A stretch of 64,000 nucleotides of DNA, taken from contig NC_004663.1 of the NCBI RefSeq assembly GCF_000011065.1, positions 3,720,001 through 3,784,000 of the forward strand. Reading direction: 5' to 3'. Source of the DNA: Bacteroides thetaiotaomicron VPI-5482 (GTDB taxonomy: Bacteria; Bacteroidota; Bacteroidia; Bacteroidales; Bacteroidaceae). The notes under the pieces are model-generated. The model was not told where the DNA came from. It worked only from the letters and a program-made list of their open reading frames with translations, and searched no databases. The translations under genes and the position numbers were made by a program. This document shows positions 9,650-18,691 of the stretch, in pieces (the first letter of the stretch is position 1; each line of letters begins with the position of its first letter).

Positions 9650-9657
9650 CAAATTTA
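9650..9657 (-). promoter_or_regulatory. Candidate promoter for the GH43-GH115 pair
   Basis: The minus strand reads TAAATTTG, matching the Bacteroides -7 box, about 50 bp before the GH43 start. Together with a strong terminator at 10115-10149 it suggests that GH43-GH115 form a transcription unit separate from the upstream SGNH and lyase genes. Confidence 0.45.
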
Positions 9658-9858
9658 CGATTAACTATCTATATTCCTATGGAGAATAGTACAACAAGCA
9701 TGGAATATTGTACTATTTTTCTTCAAAACAACATCCCGCAGAACAGCCACGCACTTTCCATCTCCGTCGTGCATATCATGCAGCATCTTTCATCATTGAT
9801 AAAAATAAGAATATTTAATGCACAAAAATAGGGAGAAGAACGCAATGAGACGGGAGGT

Positions 9859-9902
9859 AAATCGGGCAGATATAGGGGGCAAATCGGGCAATAAAGTAAA
9901 AG
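9859..9902. repeat. Two-copy 22-bp tandem repeat
   Basis: The motif AAATCGGGCA recurs with an exact 22-bp offset (9859 and 9881) in the 764-bp gap between GH43 and SGNH. A weakly similar G-rich unit may precede it. The array lies about 200 bp upstream of the GH43 promoter. Three other arrays in this window share the 22-bp period but not the sequence. Confidence 0.5.
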
Positions 9903-10012
9903 ATTGTCATGTTACGATAATTCGCAGTCTGCTAAGTCAAATAAAAGAAAACTCTCTACGGGTTCTTCTGACATATAGAAAACTTTTTACCATCAATACT
10001 AAAATCGCAGTT

Positions 10013-10073
10013 GAGTTTATAATAAATAGTTGCATCGTTTATTATAAACGGTCTCCCCATTTATTATAAACTC
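10013..10073. repeat. Triple TTTATTATAAA operator-like inverted repeat
   Basis: GAGTTTATAATAAAT (10013-10027) is the exact inverse complement of ATTTATTATAAACTC (10059-10073). A third copy of the core, itself palindromic (GTTTATTATAAAC), sits between them at 10037-10049. Spacings are 9-10 bp. The arrangement suggests a protein-binding cluster or a DNA cruciform. No gene fits this stretch; the only open frame across the region is unsupported. Confidence 0.55.
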
Positions 10074-10114
10074 CAGTACACCTTTTAAGCACGTATTTCT
10101 TGATTTTATGCAAC

Positions 10115-10149
10115 AAAAAAGGCTGCAAACCGTATAAAAGGTTGCAGCC
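10115..10149 (-). terminator. Rho-independent terminator after the SGNH gene
   Basis: Stem GGCTGCAAACC / GGTTGCAGCC with one bulged base. The six A residues at 10115-10120 become a T-run on the minus strand. It lies about 215 bp downstream of the SGNH stop codon and should end transcripts of the main polysaccharide operon. Confidence 0.75.
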
Positions 10150-10364
10150 TCAAGCTTATCACCGGTTCACATAGATGCTGATTTGCATATGATCCCCTTT
10201 GTATTTTGTTATAATGTTACACTATTTTTTTCGGTTCGGTTAAGATGATTGATAAGGTGCATTTCGTTTCATTTTTTAATGGGTTGTTACTTTATTGCCT
10301 GTATGACTCCTGCAAATATACAACAAAAAAATGCCTTTGTCAAGTCCTGCGGATATTTGAATAA

Positions 10365-11222
10365 TTAAAAAGCGACAGGCAGTGCAAGTAACTGATACAT
10401 CAAAGTGCGTGCCATACGCTCCTGCCCTTTGGTGTCGGGATGCAAACGGTCATAGCCGGCATCATAGAAATAAATAAGCTGTTCTTCAACCATCGGATTC
10501 ATACCTGTCACTGCATTAAAGTCTATGACAGGTATTCCCCATATATTTCCTGCCTCCTTAATAGCCTGCACATAAGCATCTATATATTCTCCGCAACCAT
10601 TCTGATAGCTTTCATCCGGCTGGACATTCTTATCGCCGAAGTTAGCCAACGAACGATGCAAAGGAGTCAGCAGAACGATCTGCTTATCCGGGAAAAGTTT
10701 CTTCAGTTGAGTGATTCCTATATTAATACGACCTCTATAAGTGTCTTGAGTCATGACAGGCGTACGCTTTTTCCGCGTCACCATCTTCTTCATCTCACCG
10801 TGAGCAGACAGCACTTGCTCTTCTTGTTCCGTAAACCACTCACCGATAGGCACACTACTATTATAATCGTTTGTCCCCATAAAAACCAGGATAGCATCGA
10901 CTTCTCCGCCATGTTCTTTCTTCAGCTTTTCCGCCTGACGGGGTACATCATCCCACTGCCTTCCACTAATGCCGTAAACAAAAGGAGTGATCCCCAGCCA
11001 TTCTTTCAGAAAGTCCCAGTACTTCTTTATATTATCACCGTAGCAATTCGGGTCTGTGATGGAATCTCCGATGTATCCTACTTTCTTGCCTTGCCAGGGA
11101 TGCTGAATACAACCTTGTTTATTTTCAGAAAAGTCATTTGTTACAGATGCTTGCTCTTGTCCATACGCCAAACAAGAGGAGAGAAACAAAACTGTGCATA
11201 TGATCAGAAACCTGTTTTTCAT
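10365..11222 (-). CDS. SGNH/GDSL-family hydrolase (probable exported esterase)
   Basis: A 285-residue exported SGNH hydrolase, probably removing acyl groups from the target glycan. An N-terminal signal with a possible lipobox (LSSC, Cys17) is followed by block I, GYIGDSITD, with nucleophile Ser54. Block III is MGTNDYNSS with its oxyanion Asn. Block V, YDRLHPDTKGQ, supplies the Asp and His of the triad. It lies downstream of the lyase genes in the same orientation with a 265-bp gap that holds its own candidate promoter and a 22-bp array. Acetyl, methyl or other ester specificity cannot be told. Confidence 0.88.
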   Translation of the reverse strand: MKNRFLIICTVLFLSSCLAYGQEQASVTNDFSENKQGCIQHPWQGKKVGYIGDSITDPNCYGDNIKKYWDFLKEWLGITPFVYGISGRQWDDVPRQAEKLKKEHGGEVDAILVFMGTNDYNSSVPIGEWFTEQEEQVLSAHGEMKKMVTRKKRTPVMTQDTYRGRINIGITQLKKLFPDKQIVLLTPLHRSLANFGDKNVQPDESYQNGCGEYIDAYVQAIKEAGNIWGIPVIDFNAVTGMNPMVEEQLIYFYDAGYDRLHPDTKGQERMARTLMYQLLALPVAF

Positions 11223-11276
11223 TGTTTTATTCTATTAATAATGAGGTACTCGTATTCAAGTATGGAAATGCAGCCT

Positions 11277-11284
11277 CAAAAATA
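11277..11284 (-). promoter_or_regulatory. Candidate promoter for the SGNH gene
   Basis: The minus strand reads TATTTTTG, a -7 box match about 55 bp before the SGNH start codon. It suggests at least partly independent expression of the esterase. Confidence 0.45.
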
Positions 11285-11350
11285 GACAGTTTAAGCGAAA
11301 GTAGCAAGAATAAAAACAAGAAGATAAAGATAGTACCTTCTTCCCCCGTT

Positions 11351-11456
11351 TGCAGGGCAACTATAATCTGATTGCAGGACATATATAGCCAATGTGCAGG
11401 GTAACTATCTCCTGCACGTTGGACATATATGTCCTGCACGCTGGGCATATATGCCC
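11351..11456. repeat. Five-unit tandem array, 22-bp period
   Basis: Units start with TGCAGG or TGCACG at 11351, 11373, 11395, 11413 and 11435; four are 22 bp and one is 18 bp. Cores alternate between ACATATAT and AACTAT types. The last two units contain perfect palindromes (GGACATATATGTCC and GGGCATATATGCCC). The array fills the gap between the GH105/lyase fusion and the SGNH promoter. Confidence 0.7.
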
Positions 11457-11487
11457 TATAAATACTTCATATATCTAATACACAGAC

Positions 11488-14430
11488 TTATTTTGTGTAC
11501 ATCTTCAATCGGATATATCCTTCCTTCGACTGATTTTTCAATGCAATCCCGATACGTGTATATGCCGGAGAGTTCACTTCAATCGTTTCGGAAGTAAACG
11601 CCACTTTACCGGATGCCTCAATAGCTACAATCATCTGTTCGGAATCAGTAGCCAGCAGAAGATGTGTATCGTCCAGGATTTTCCAGTCGGCTCGTGTCGT
11701 TATGGCTGTTTCGAATCGGATCGGTGTTTTCGCTGTAAATTCATCGCCAACTGTAAAGTTGCCTTCACCCTGGCGGTCGTAAACGAAAGTACGAATGAGC
11801 TTATCCAAATTGGGGGTGGAATAGGCAGAGGTATAGTCAATACTGAATACATCTTTTTCGTTCGTAAATTCTTTCTGTAGCACAACGCCTTTCGCTTTGC
11901 CACCCGAGGACTGTGTTCGTCCGTCTACTACAGGAACCGGATGACCGAATGATCCTTTTATCTTATATTTCTGAGGAGCGTCTCCGTTAAAGTAATCACC
12001 GGGATAGGAGTTCGGACCACCCTGATCGCCAACCATCGTTTCACTTCCCAAAGCTACGGCATAAGAACCGACATCATTGTGGTTATGATTCTCCGCATTG
12101 GTTCCGCCCTTGGCTGATATGGCCAGACGACAGGAAGTTCCACCGGCAGGACGAGCAATCAAAATACCTGCCTGCTCATAATAAGCGCGCAAAGCATCCG
12201 ACTCTTCCTGCAATACCTGACGGATTCCGTCTGTCATTCCAACCTTTGCAACCTGACTTGTGAAAAGTTCGAGAAGGTGAAGGGACAAGTTGTTTCCTTT
12301 GGGTAAAACAGGCTGTTCTTCTGCAGAAGTAATACCCAGCGCCCGGTCGCAGTAACTGAGAATAAACTTGTCCGGCGACAACCCGATGCGACAATCCGAA
12401 TAGGCGGGGCACACTCCTTCATTCATCTGTATCTTCTTCCCATACCGGGCGATACGGACAAACTTGGGAGTCTGAAAGAAGTCGATCTTTCCCTGCGTTG
12501 CCCGGTATACTTCTTCACGCAACAGAATGTAGGCACAGAAACCATAATTATAATAACCTACACCTTCACTACAGTAGCCGTCGTCAGCGTACCCCTTCAT
12601 TCCATACACGTTATACTTTTCGGCTGCCGCAACAAAGTAAGCACGTTCCTCCTTATCGGGCAACAAGGCAAGAGCCGCACCGGTAACACCCGCCAGACAC
12701 ACAGAGTTCCAGTTATTGGTAGCGGTGAACCACCAAAATGGTTTTGTCTCTTCCAGACAACGGTAGACCGGACGGAAAACCTTCTCACGGAAAGCACACT
12801 GCACCCGTGCCCTTACCTCCGGCGACAGACGATCGTCCAGCATGGTAACACACTGAGCAATACCGTTTCCGGCAGTAGCAACCACCAAGTCTACATAATA
12901 ATCCGTTCCTTTATAATTCTTCAGACCGCGGTCGTGGGCAGGAATAGACCAAGGCTTCTGACTGCAAAGAGCCACCAGAGCTTTTTCGATGGCAGGGACA
13001 TAACGCCTCTTATTTTCAAGGCATTCAGCCAAAGTCAGCCTGTACAGATATTGATAACGGGCATTCATCATATTCTCTCCAGGCAAACGAACGTTCGTCT
13101 TATTCAAATGCAGGTACAGTGAATCGACAAAAGGGGGCATCCCCTGCTTTAACAAAGCAGGAGCTTCCTTTTCCAGAAGTTGTTTAGCGTCGTCACTCTC
13201 TTTTATCTTATTCCAGAAAGTCCTGTCCTTATAAGACGTTCCTATCCCCTGCGGTCGATCGGGAAGCATAGCTGCAATTTCCTGAATACGGTTCTGCGGG
13301 ATAGTAGCATTCTGTTTCGGAGCGTCTTCTGCCATACGATACATTTCCGTTCCGGCAAGCAGGAAAGCACCCGGTCCGTATACTTCTGTCATATTGCGGG
13401 TCACTTTCTTTGGGTCGGCACCGATAGGTTGTACATATCCTAGTTTACCGTCTTCTTCTACCGCAGAAAGCAGTGCTTTCCATCCTTTCTCTACTACAGG
13501 CAGGAACTTTTCCTTTGGTAAAAGTCCCTCGTTCAGTCCATAGGCAAGGGCATATACGAAGAAACCGCTACAGCTTGTTTCTGGTGATGGATAAGCGTCC
13601 GGATCGAGCAGACTTGCACGCCAGAACCCGTCGCTGCTCTGTAAATTAGCGATGCGGTAACAGAGTTTCTGAAACAGTTCCTGATAGAACGGACGATATT
13701 TGCTCTTGGCAGGCAGTTCACGTAGCATTTCTACCAGTCCGCCAAGCACCCAGCCATTGCCCCGTCCCCAAAAGACTTTGGCACCATTACTCTCTTTCAT
13801 ATCAAAATAACGGTGGTCACGGTAGAAGAGATTTTCTTCTTTATCGAACAGGAACTCGTAAGTCGCTTTGTACTCTTTATCCATAAAGCGAATGAATTTC
13901 TTATCACCAGTGATATTATAGAGTTTCAGATAAACGGGGGGTGCCATGAAAAGAGCATCACACCAAGTCCAGTGTTCTAATGTCGTGGCATCTCCGTAAG
14001 TCAACTGAAACGAACCCGAAGGAGGATTGGCGACCACCCACTCCGTACGCGCCAGAGTAGGAACAATCATGTCCTTTTGCTTGTACTTTTCGTACAGATA
14101 CAGATAGGTTTGAGCAATACAAATATCATCTGCATGATACATCCGTTTATCTACCTGCCAATAGTTACGACTTCCCAGGCGGGTCAGCCATTTATAATAG
14201 AAGTCATCCTGATCGTCCTTCTCGGCGATCTCTGCCCAATAAGCAAGTCCCAGGAAAAAGGTGGCATTCACCCAGTTGAGATCACCATAAACAGCTCTGT
14301 TGTAATGACCGATCTGCCAATCGGCTACCCTACGCATCGATTGCTTCACTTCGAGTTTAGTAAACGATTGTGCATGTGTCGTGCATAAATAAGCTATGCT
14401 TAGAAAAAGAATCAAAAGTAATTTCTTCAT
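11488..14430 (-). CDS. GH105 unsaturated-uronide hydrolase fused to heparinase II/III-like lyase
   Basis: A 980-residue exported two-domain protein with a signal peptide ending at THA-Q. Residues ~25-370 are a GH105/GH88 (alpha/alpha)6 barrel: HADDICIAQ near residue 100, WCDALFMAPP with Asp158, the likely acid/base, and the hallmark WGRGNGW at 221-227. Such enzymes release the unsaturated uronic acid left by lyases. Residues ~400-980 resemble the toroid plus beta-sandwich of heparinase II/III-like lyases (NNWNSVCLAG, the Tyr-rich GYCSEGVGYYNYGF, NHNDVGSYAVALG). The fusion would couple cleavage with removal of the new terminal sugar. It overlaps the PL8 gene by 4 bp. Confidence 0.82.
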   Translation of the reverse strand: MKKLLLILFLSIAYLCTTHAQSFTKLEVKQSMRRVADWQIGHYNRAVYGDLNWVNATFFLGLAYWAEIAEKDDQDDFYYKWLTRLGSRNYWQVDKRMYHADDICIAQTYLYLYEKYKQKDMIVPTLARTEWVVANPPSGSFQLTYGDATTLEHWTWCDALFMAPPVYLKLYNITGDKKFIRFMDKEYKATYEFLFDKEENLFYRDHRYFDMKESNGAKVFWGRGNGWVLGGLVEMLRELPAKSKYRPFYQELFQKLCYRIANLQSSDGFWRASLLDPDAYPSPETSCSGFFVYALAYGLNEGLLPKEKFLPVVEKGWKALLSAVEEDGKLGYVQPIGADPKKVTRNMTEVYGPGAFLLAGTEMYRMAEDAPKQNATIPQNRIQEIAAMLPDRPQGIGTSYKDRTFWNKIKESDDAKQLLEKEAPALLKQGMPPFVDSLYLHLNKTNVRLPGENMMNARYQYLYRLTLAECLENKRRYVPAIEKALVALCSQKPWSIPAHDRGLKNYKGTDYYVDLVVATAGNGIAQCVTMLDDRLSPEVRARVQCAFREKVFRPVYRCLEETKPFWWFTATNNWNSVCLAGVTGAALALLPDKEERAYFVAAAEKYNVYGMKGYADDGYCSEGVGYYNYGFCAYILLREEVYRATQGKIDFFQTPKFVRIARYGKKIQMNEGVCPAYSDCRIGLSPDKFILSYCDRALGITSAEEQPVLPKGNNLSLHLLELFTSQVAKVGMTDGIRQVLQEESDALRAYYEQAGILIARPAGGTSCRLAISAKGGTNAENHNHNDVGSYAVALGSETMVGDQGGPNSYPGDYFNGDAPQKYKIKGSFGHPVPVVDGRTQSSGGKAKGVVLQKEFTNEKDVFSIDYTSAYSTPNLDKLIRTFVYDRQGEGNFTVGDEFTAKTPIRFETAITTRADWKILDDTHLLLATDSEQMIVAIEASGKVAFTSETIEVNSPAYTRIGIALKNQSKEGYIRLKMYTK

Positions 14431-16592
14431 AATATATTTTTTAATTTATATGCTTTGGATGCACCGGCATAGATACCGGTATTTCTAAAATCACATAAAA
14501 CAGTCTTTCGCTCGCTGGATATTTCAGGAATCAGCAATTCAACTTTAATACAAGATTGTGTCTGCCCAGGATCAGCAATATGCAGTTCGGCATTACCACT
14601 GTGTCCATCCTTAATCATCAATGCACAGGCTTTATCCACACTTACAGAAAGCTCTCCGTTACGGAATGTACCCTCTTTATAAAATACCATTTGCCATATT
14701 CCCAATTTCGTATGCCTCACTATCTGCATAGAATCCGTATTCGCCAGAATTTCGACGGGACTCTTCCTGTAGTTATTCATCTTGCGGGCAGAATGAATCC
14801 CAGGCACCACGATATAGGCATAGGTAGCATTCCGAGGATTACAACCATGATTAAATCCCAAAGTAAAGACCTCTTGCTGCTGCTCATTTTTAGATTCAGT
14901 ATGATTAATGCTGTACCACGATCCCGTCTGTATCTTCTTGCTCAAAAAGAGATTTCCGCCGGCGGGAAAGACATAACCAATTCCATTGTGCAATACCCAT
15001 TCGGGAGAATCATAGACGAAATCTCCTTCTTTCACCATCGACTGCTTCTTACTTTGTGACAATATGACCTCCTTTTTCGAAAGCAAACATTGATTGATAG
15101 TAGTACATACCGGTACACCGGCTGTCGAATTAACCCCCGCTCCCAAACAAATGATTTCATCATCGAAAAAGAACCAGGACTTTTTAGCTGCGGTATTTAT
15201 ATCAGCATAGGTATCAAGATATGAATAAACAGATACGCCATAAAGACTATCAGAGACTCCTCCTGCAAATACGGAAGTTCCCTTCGTTTGCCAATCAATT
15301 ACAGTTCGTGGAATGGTATCCAGTTGAGGAGCAGTCACTCCAGGAATACGATTCCAGTTCCATACCGGAAAGATGCGGGCGTACTCGTCCCCTTCGGTCA
15401 CGATGTTTGTACATCCGTCGGACATAAAATAGGTTTTCAGATTTTCACCATTCCCATATTCGCATCGCATGGTACGATTGGAAACCATACGAACGTCAAA
15501 TGTATAGTGGGGACGGACATGAAGAGCATAGTCTCCTCTGAAATAATGAGTGTGTAACGGCTTTATTCCATAGTTGGCGGACTTCTTGCCTTCCAATCTG
15601 GCTATAATCGCATTGTATTCATCAATATGTGCCGGGGCGAGCTCCAGCATTCGTTTGGCAAACAAGGCGGCATGACTCTTTTGGGTAGCATTATTACGGC
15701 TCACTCCTCTTCCCAATACATCGAAAAGCATGTATTGTCCACGTATAACCTGATAATAAGTGCCGCACATAAAATGCCTCAGAAATTGTATTCTCTCATC
15801 ATCCAATGCATATTTCGTTCCTTTAGTATATAGAGCTACCTGTGTTACTCCTTTCAGTATTTCGTCTCCATAACCACCGATATAAAGCTGCACGCCATGC
15901 TGAAAATAGCTGTTGTCATGCTGAAATCCTTCTTTCACAGTATATGATAGAGGACTATAAACATTCTCAACAGCCGTTTTCAAGTCAACATCATTCTTCT
16001 GAAGGCAAGCTCTATAAATCCAATGTAAAGCAATATCCGTCCGGTTGGCTCCAGTCCATCTGGCAGGATGTCCGCCGTCCTTCCGCATACGTTGCAAGAC
16101 CTTTGTCTCCAATACTTCCGGAATCTGCCTTTTACCAACACGCATCTGAATAAGCAGAATACCGAGTTTCTGCGGCTCGGCAATCTGATTATACCACCAG
16201 TTATTACAATGTGGATTACGATGATGCCAATACTCCAAGCCCTTTACTATCTTATGATACAAATCTTCATTCTGATAATAGGAATTCTTTGGATGAGTAT
16301 AAGCAAATACAAAGTCATACAACCGATCCACATGAATAAGTGGCATCCAGTTAGTACGATCCCGGCGGGCATAATCTATATCTATAAAACATCCTTGGAC
16401 GTCATCATACAGTTCCAGAGCTTTATCAATATTCGGATTTTCTGCAACCCCATCCCGAATCTTCTTCATTAGAATATCAAAATCATCATTCTGCAAGGCA
16501 GACGTACAAATAGAGGGACAAGGTAAAACCAAATCCCAAGGACTCCATGCCAGCAATAATAGAATTATGATTTTATAATGTATCATTTTCAT
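14427..16592 (-). CDS. Polysaccharide lyase family 8 (PL8)-like
   Basis: A 721-residue exported lyase; the signal peptide runs to about residue 24. The N-terminal alpha/alpha toroid carries PL8 hallmarks: NNWWYNQIAEP, TGANRTDIALHW, and DNSYFQHGVQLYIGGYG with the conserved His and Tyr. The C-terminal half is beta-sandwich rich. PL8 enzymes act on hyaluronan, chondroitin, xanthan or glucomannan-type uronic acids by beta-elimination. Their 4,5-unsaturated product fits the GH105 domain encoded next. A 134-bp gap with a strong hairpin separates it from the upstream lipoprotein gene. Confidence 0.88.
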   Translation of the reverse strand: MKMIHYKIIILLLLAWSPWDLVLPCPSICTSALQNDDFDILMKKIRDGVAENPNIDKALELYDDVQGCFIDIDYARRDRTNWMPLIHVDRLYDFVFAYTHPKNSYYQNEDLYHKIVKGLEYWHHRNPHCNNWWYNQIAEPQKLGILLIQMRVGKRQIPEVLETKVLQRMRKDGGHPARWTGANRTDIALHWIYRACLQKNDVDLKTAVENVYSPLSYTVKEGFQHDNSYFQHGVQLYIGGYGDEILKGVTQVALYTKGTKYALDDERIQFLRHFMCGTYYQVIRGQYMLFDVLGRGVSRNNATQKSHAALFAKRMLELAPAHIDEYNAIIARLEGKKSANYGIKPLHTHYFRGDYALHVRPHYTFDVRMVSNRTMRCEYGNGENLKTYFMSDGCTNIVTEGDEYARIFPVWNWNRIPGVTAPQLDTIPRTVIDWQTKGTSVFAGGVSDSLYGVSVYSYLDTYADINTAAKKSWFFFDDEIICLGAGVNSTAGVPVCTTINQCLLSKKEVILSQSKKQSMVKEGDFVYDSPEWVLHNGIGYVFPAGGNLFLSKKIQTGSWYSINHTESKNEQQQEVFTLGFNHGCNPRNATYAYIVVPGIHSARKMNNYRKSPVEILANTDSMQIVRHTKLGIWQMVFYKEGTFRNGELSVSVDKACALMIKDGHSGNAELHIADPGQTQSCIKVELLIPEISSERKTVLCDFRNTGIYAGASKAYKLKNIL

Positions 16593-16627
16593 ATATGCAT
16601 GTTTATCATTTGGAGAATAAGGGGGTA

Positions 16628-16683
16628 TGTCAAAAGTAACTAAATTCCCTTCTTGAAGGAGGAGAGCTTAGTTACTTTTGACA
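16628..16683. repeat. Perfect 16-bp inverted repeat inside the operon
   Basis: TGTCAAAAGTAACTAA (16628-16643) and its exact complement TTAGTTACTTTTGACA (16668-16683) flank an inner CCTTC-TT-GAAGG hairpin. There is no clear T-run on the minus strand. It sits between the SusC-to-DUF4998 block and the lyase block, so it could act as a partial terminator or an RNA stability/processing element that lowers enzyme expression relative to SusCD. Confidence 0.7.
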
Positions 16684-16725
16684 CACCTTCTCATCCTTAA
16701 AATACAATCAGGCCGACCACTCAGG

Positions 16726-17397
16726 CTACTTCGTATATTTAACAGGTTTCGACCAGATTTTATCCAATACGTTTTCCTGCGGAGCATACAAGGTTTCCAT
16801 TATAAAAGAATCGCCTGTAAAATCTTCTAAAACGTCCTGTCCTTCCTTATTATAATAAGAAATTTTTGTTGTTTCTTCTCCTCCCTTGTTCCAAGTTAGC
16901 CTGGATGCCACTAATGTGCTGTCCAGCAACATGGAATATTTGATGACCAGATTACCACTCTGCATACTCTTAGAAACAATGGAACGATTTAACAGATAGC
17001 TCTGGTACTGTGTCCCATAAATGGTTCCTGTAAAGTCTGTAGCCAATGATTTATTCAACTCATCATCTTCCAGCCAGGCGGAAAAAATGATAGACCCCTC
17101 CCGCATATTCTCTAAAAGAATATCCGTCCTCTTATTTTTGGCCAACTCATATCTGACAGTATCACTTTGATTCAATGCAAGAGCAATCTTTGTAGATCTC
17201 CCGTCTTTCACTATCGGAAATGAAATCAACACTCTTTCCCACCCATTACGCACGGTTATTGAATCTTTCGATAATCGTGTAAGATACATGATTGGACCAT
17301 CCTTAACAAAGTCCTTATAAGTCGCATCCATTGACTCGCAAGATATAATGGAACAAAATATCAAGATGCTGACTGATATAAATATAAATTTCTTCAT
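16726..17397 (-). CDS. DUF4998-like surface lipoprotein
   Basis: A 223-residue lipoprotein with signal and lipobox IISC (Cys20). The start of the mature protein (YKDFVKDGPIMYLTR) and the NGWERVLISFP stretch match what I recall of DUF4998, a beta-sandwich family found almost only beside SusCD pairs. It follows the DUF5126-type lipoprotein with a 23-bp gap. A role as an auxiliary surface glycan-binding protein is inferred from position; no binding residues can be named. Confidence 0.7.
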   Translation of the reverse strand: MKKFIFISVSILIFCSIISCESMDATYKDFVKDGPIMYLTRLSKDSITVRNGWERVLISFPIVKDGRSTKIALALNQSDTVRYELAKNKRTDILLENMREGSIIFSAWLEDDELNKSLATDFTGTIYGTQYQSYLLNRSIVSKSMQSGNLVIKYSMLLDSTLVASRLTWNKGGEETTKISYYNKEGQDVLEDFTGDSFIMETLYAPQENVLDKIWSKPVKYTK

Positions 17398-17420
17398 AAT
17401 ATTTGTCTTTTATATAGCGA

Positions 17421-18668
17421 TTACTGTATTATTTTATCCTCCGGTGTTCCAAAGAAAGTAAGTTCTGCCACATTGATACGAGATGTTCCTACATTATAAT
17501 TCTTGATACAAACAAACGTCACATATCTATATGCATCCAGATCTACGGAAAATTCGAGTTCATTGCCGTCTCTTGCCAGTTCCTTATCAGCATCAGTTAA
17601 CGGGACAATAGCCGCCGGAATAACAGAACCGTCGGCTCTGGGCAATACTCCTTGATATAACCGTACCCATCCTTCATCATTTTCCGGATCAAACTTGGTT
17701 ACATTATTATCATTTCGTCCCCAAATTTCTATTTCTTTCGGATACAGACCGTCAAATATAGATGAATAATCAGTTCCATTTCTTCTTCCATAGACAATCA
17801 TACGGCTGAGCTTAAACTTCTTCCCTAAGTCCAGTGTCACCGAACTCGGCTTGGTAAAATCATATCCCGCCGTTGTGAGGGTCATAAAAGTATTATTGCT
17901 TCCAATAATTCCGTCATACAGATTCTTTGGGGTATTAGCATTCGGTGCCAGATAACCTTTGTATTCGCCAATGGCCAAGTATCCCATTTTTTTCTTATCT
18001 ACTTCCTCTTCATAATATGGAGTCAGAGATATCTCCTTACTTTCAGAAAGATGTCCCCACCTATCCTTCACCACCACACTAAATTCTGAAGGAACGGCTT
18101 CCATACCACGTATGGGCTCATTAATCTCTTGCTTTTTGGTATATAAAGCTCCGGCTTCCGTCCATTTTCCAGTAGCATCCTTCCGGTACACATAAAAAGT
18201 AAGAGTCTCATTGCTGGTGTTGGATGTCTTTATCCGGATACCGGCAAAATCCGGTTTTATTTCCATCTCCTTATAAGCAGTGATATAAGGCGGCTCTTCC
18301 GGATTTATTTTTACTTCCAGAGGTTCAGAATAGGCTTCACCCGGACTTACAGAATACAACTTCACATTATATTCACCAGCTTTTTCAAATCCTTCCACCA
18401 CTACAGAGTCGGCAAAATACGAAGCATTGGTCGAACGTTCTCCTATCTCTGTCATATATACAGCCTTCATATAAAGAAAATTCTTATCACTGGGCTGTGT
18501 AAAATAGATTATAGACTTTCCCGGCAGATTTTTGACACCATTCAATACTACCTGTTCAGGCGGAGTCGTACTTCCATGGGGAGAATTCATATCACTATCG
18601 TTATCGCAAGCACTAGGCAGCAATGTGATGGCTAGTACTAAAAGGCTACTGTATATTATCTTTTTCAT
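17421..18668 (-). CDS. Surface glycan-binding lipoprotein (DUF4959/DUF5126/DUF5000-like)
   Basis: A 415-residue lipoprotein with lipobox LPSAC (Cys21). Order: an N-terminal Ig-like DUF4959 (~30-125), a second beta-sandwich like DUF5126 (~130-215), and a C-terminal discoidin-like DUF5000 region (~240-415) with DLGKKFKLSRMIVYGRR, usual for galactose-binding folds. Proteins of this build follow SusD in many loci and act as surface glycan-binding proteins. The gene starts 23 bp after the SusD stop. The ligand is unknown. Confidence 0.78.
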   Translation of the reverse strand: MKKIIYSSLLVLAITLLPSACDNDSDMNSPHGSTTPPEQVVLNGVKNLPGKSIIYFTQPSDKNFLYMKAVYMTEIGERSTNASYFADSVVVEGFEKAGEYNVKLYSVSPGEAYSEPLEVKINPEEPPYITAYKEMEIKPDFAGIRIKTSNTSNETLTFYVYRKDATGKWTEAGALYTKKQEINEPIRGMEAVPSEFSVVVKDRWGHLSESKEISLTPYYEEEVDKKKMGYLAIGEYKGYLAPNANTPKNLYDGIIGSNNTFMTLTTAGYDFTKPSSVTLDLGKKFKLSRMIVYGRRNGTDYSSIFDGLYPKEIEIWGRNDNNVTKFDPENDEGWVRLYQGVLPRADGSVIPAAIVPLTDADKELARDGNELEFSVDLDAYRYVTFVCIKNYNVGTSRINVAELTFFGTPEDKIIQ

Positions 18669-18691
18669 AAATCAAATGTCACTTTAATTAC

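Noticed and set aside
9818..10069. 83-codon open frame in the long gap after GH43
   Set aside because: It runs through the 22-bp repeat and the AT-rich palindromes, and its composition is not protein-like.
10440..11285. Plus-strand open frame of 281 codons opposite the SGNH gene
   Set aside because: Antisense to all SGNH blocks; translation lacks any family signature.
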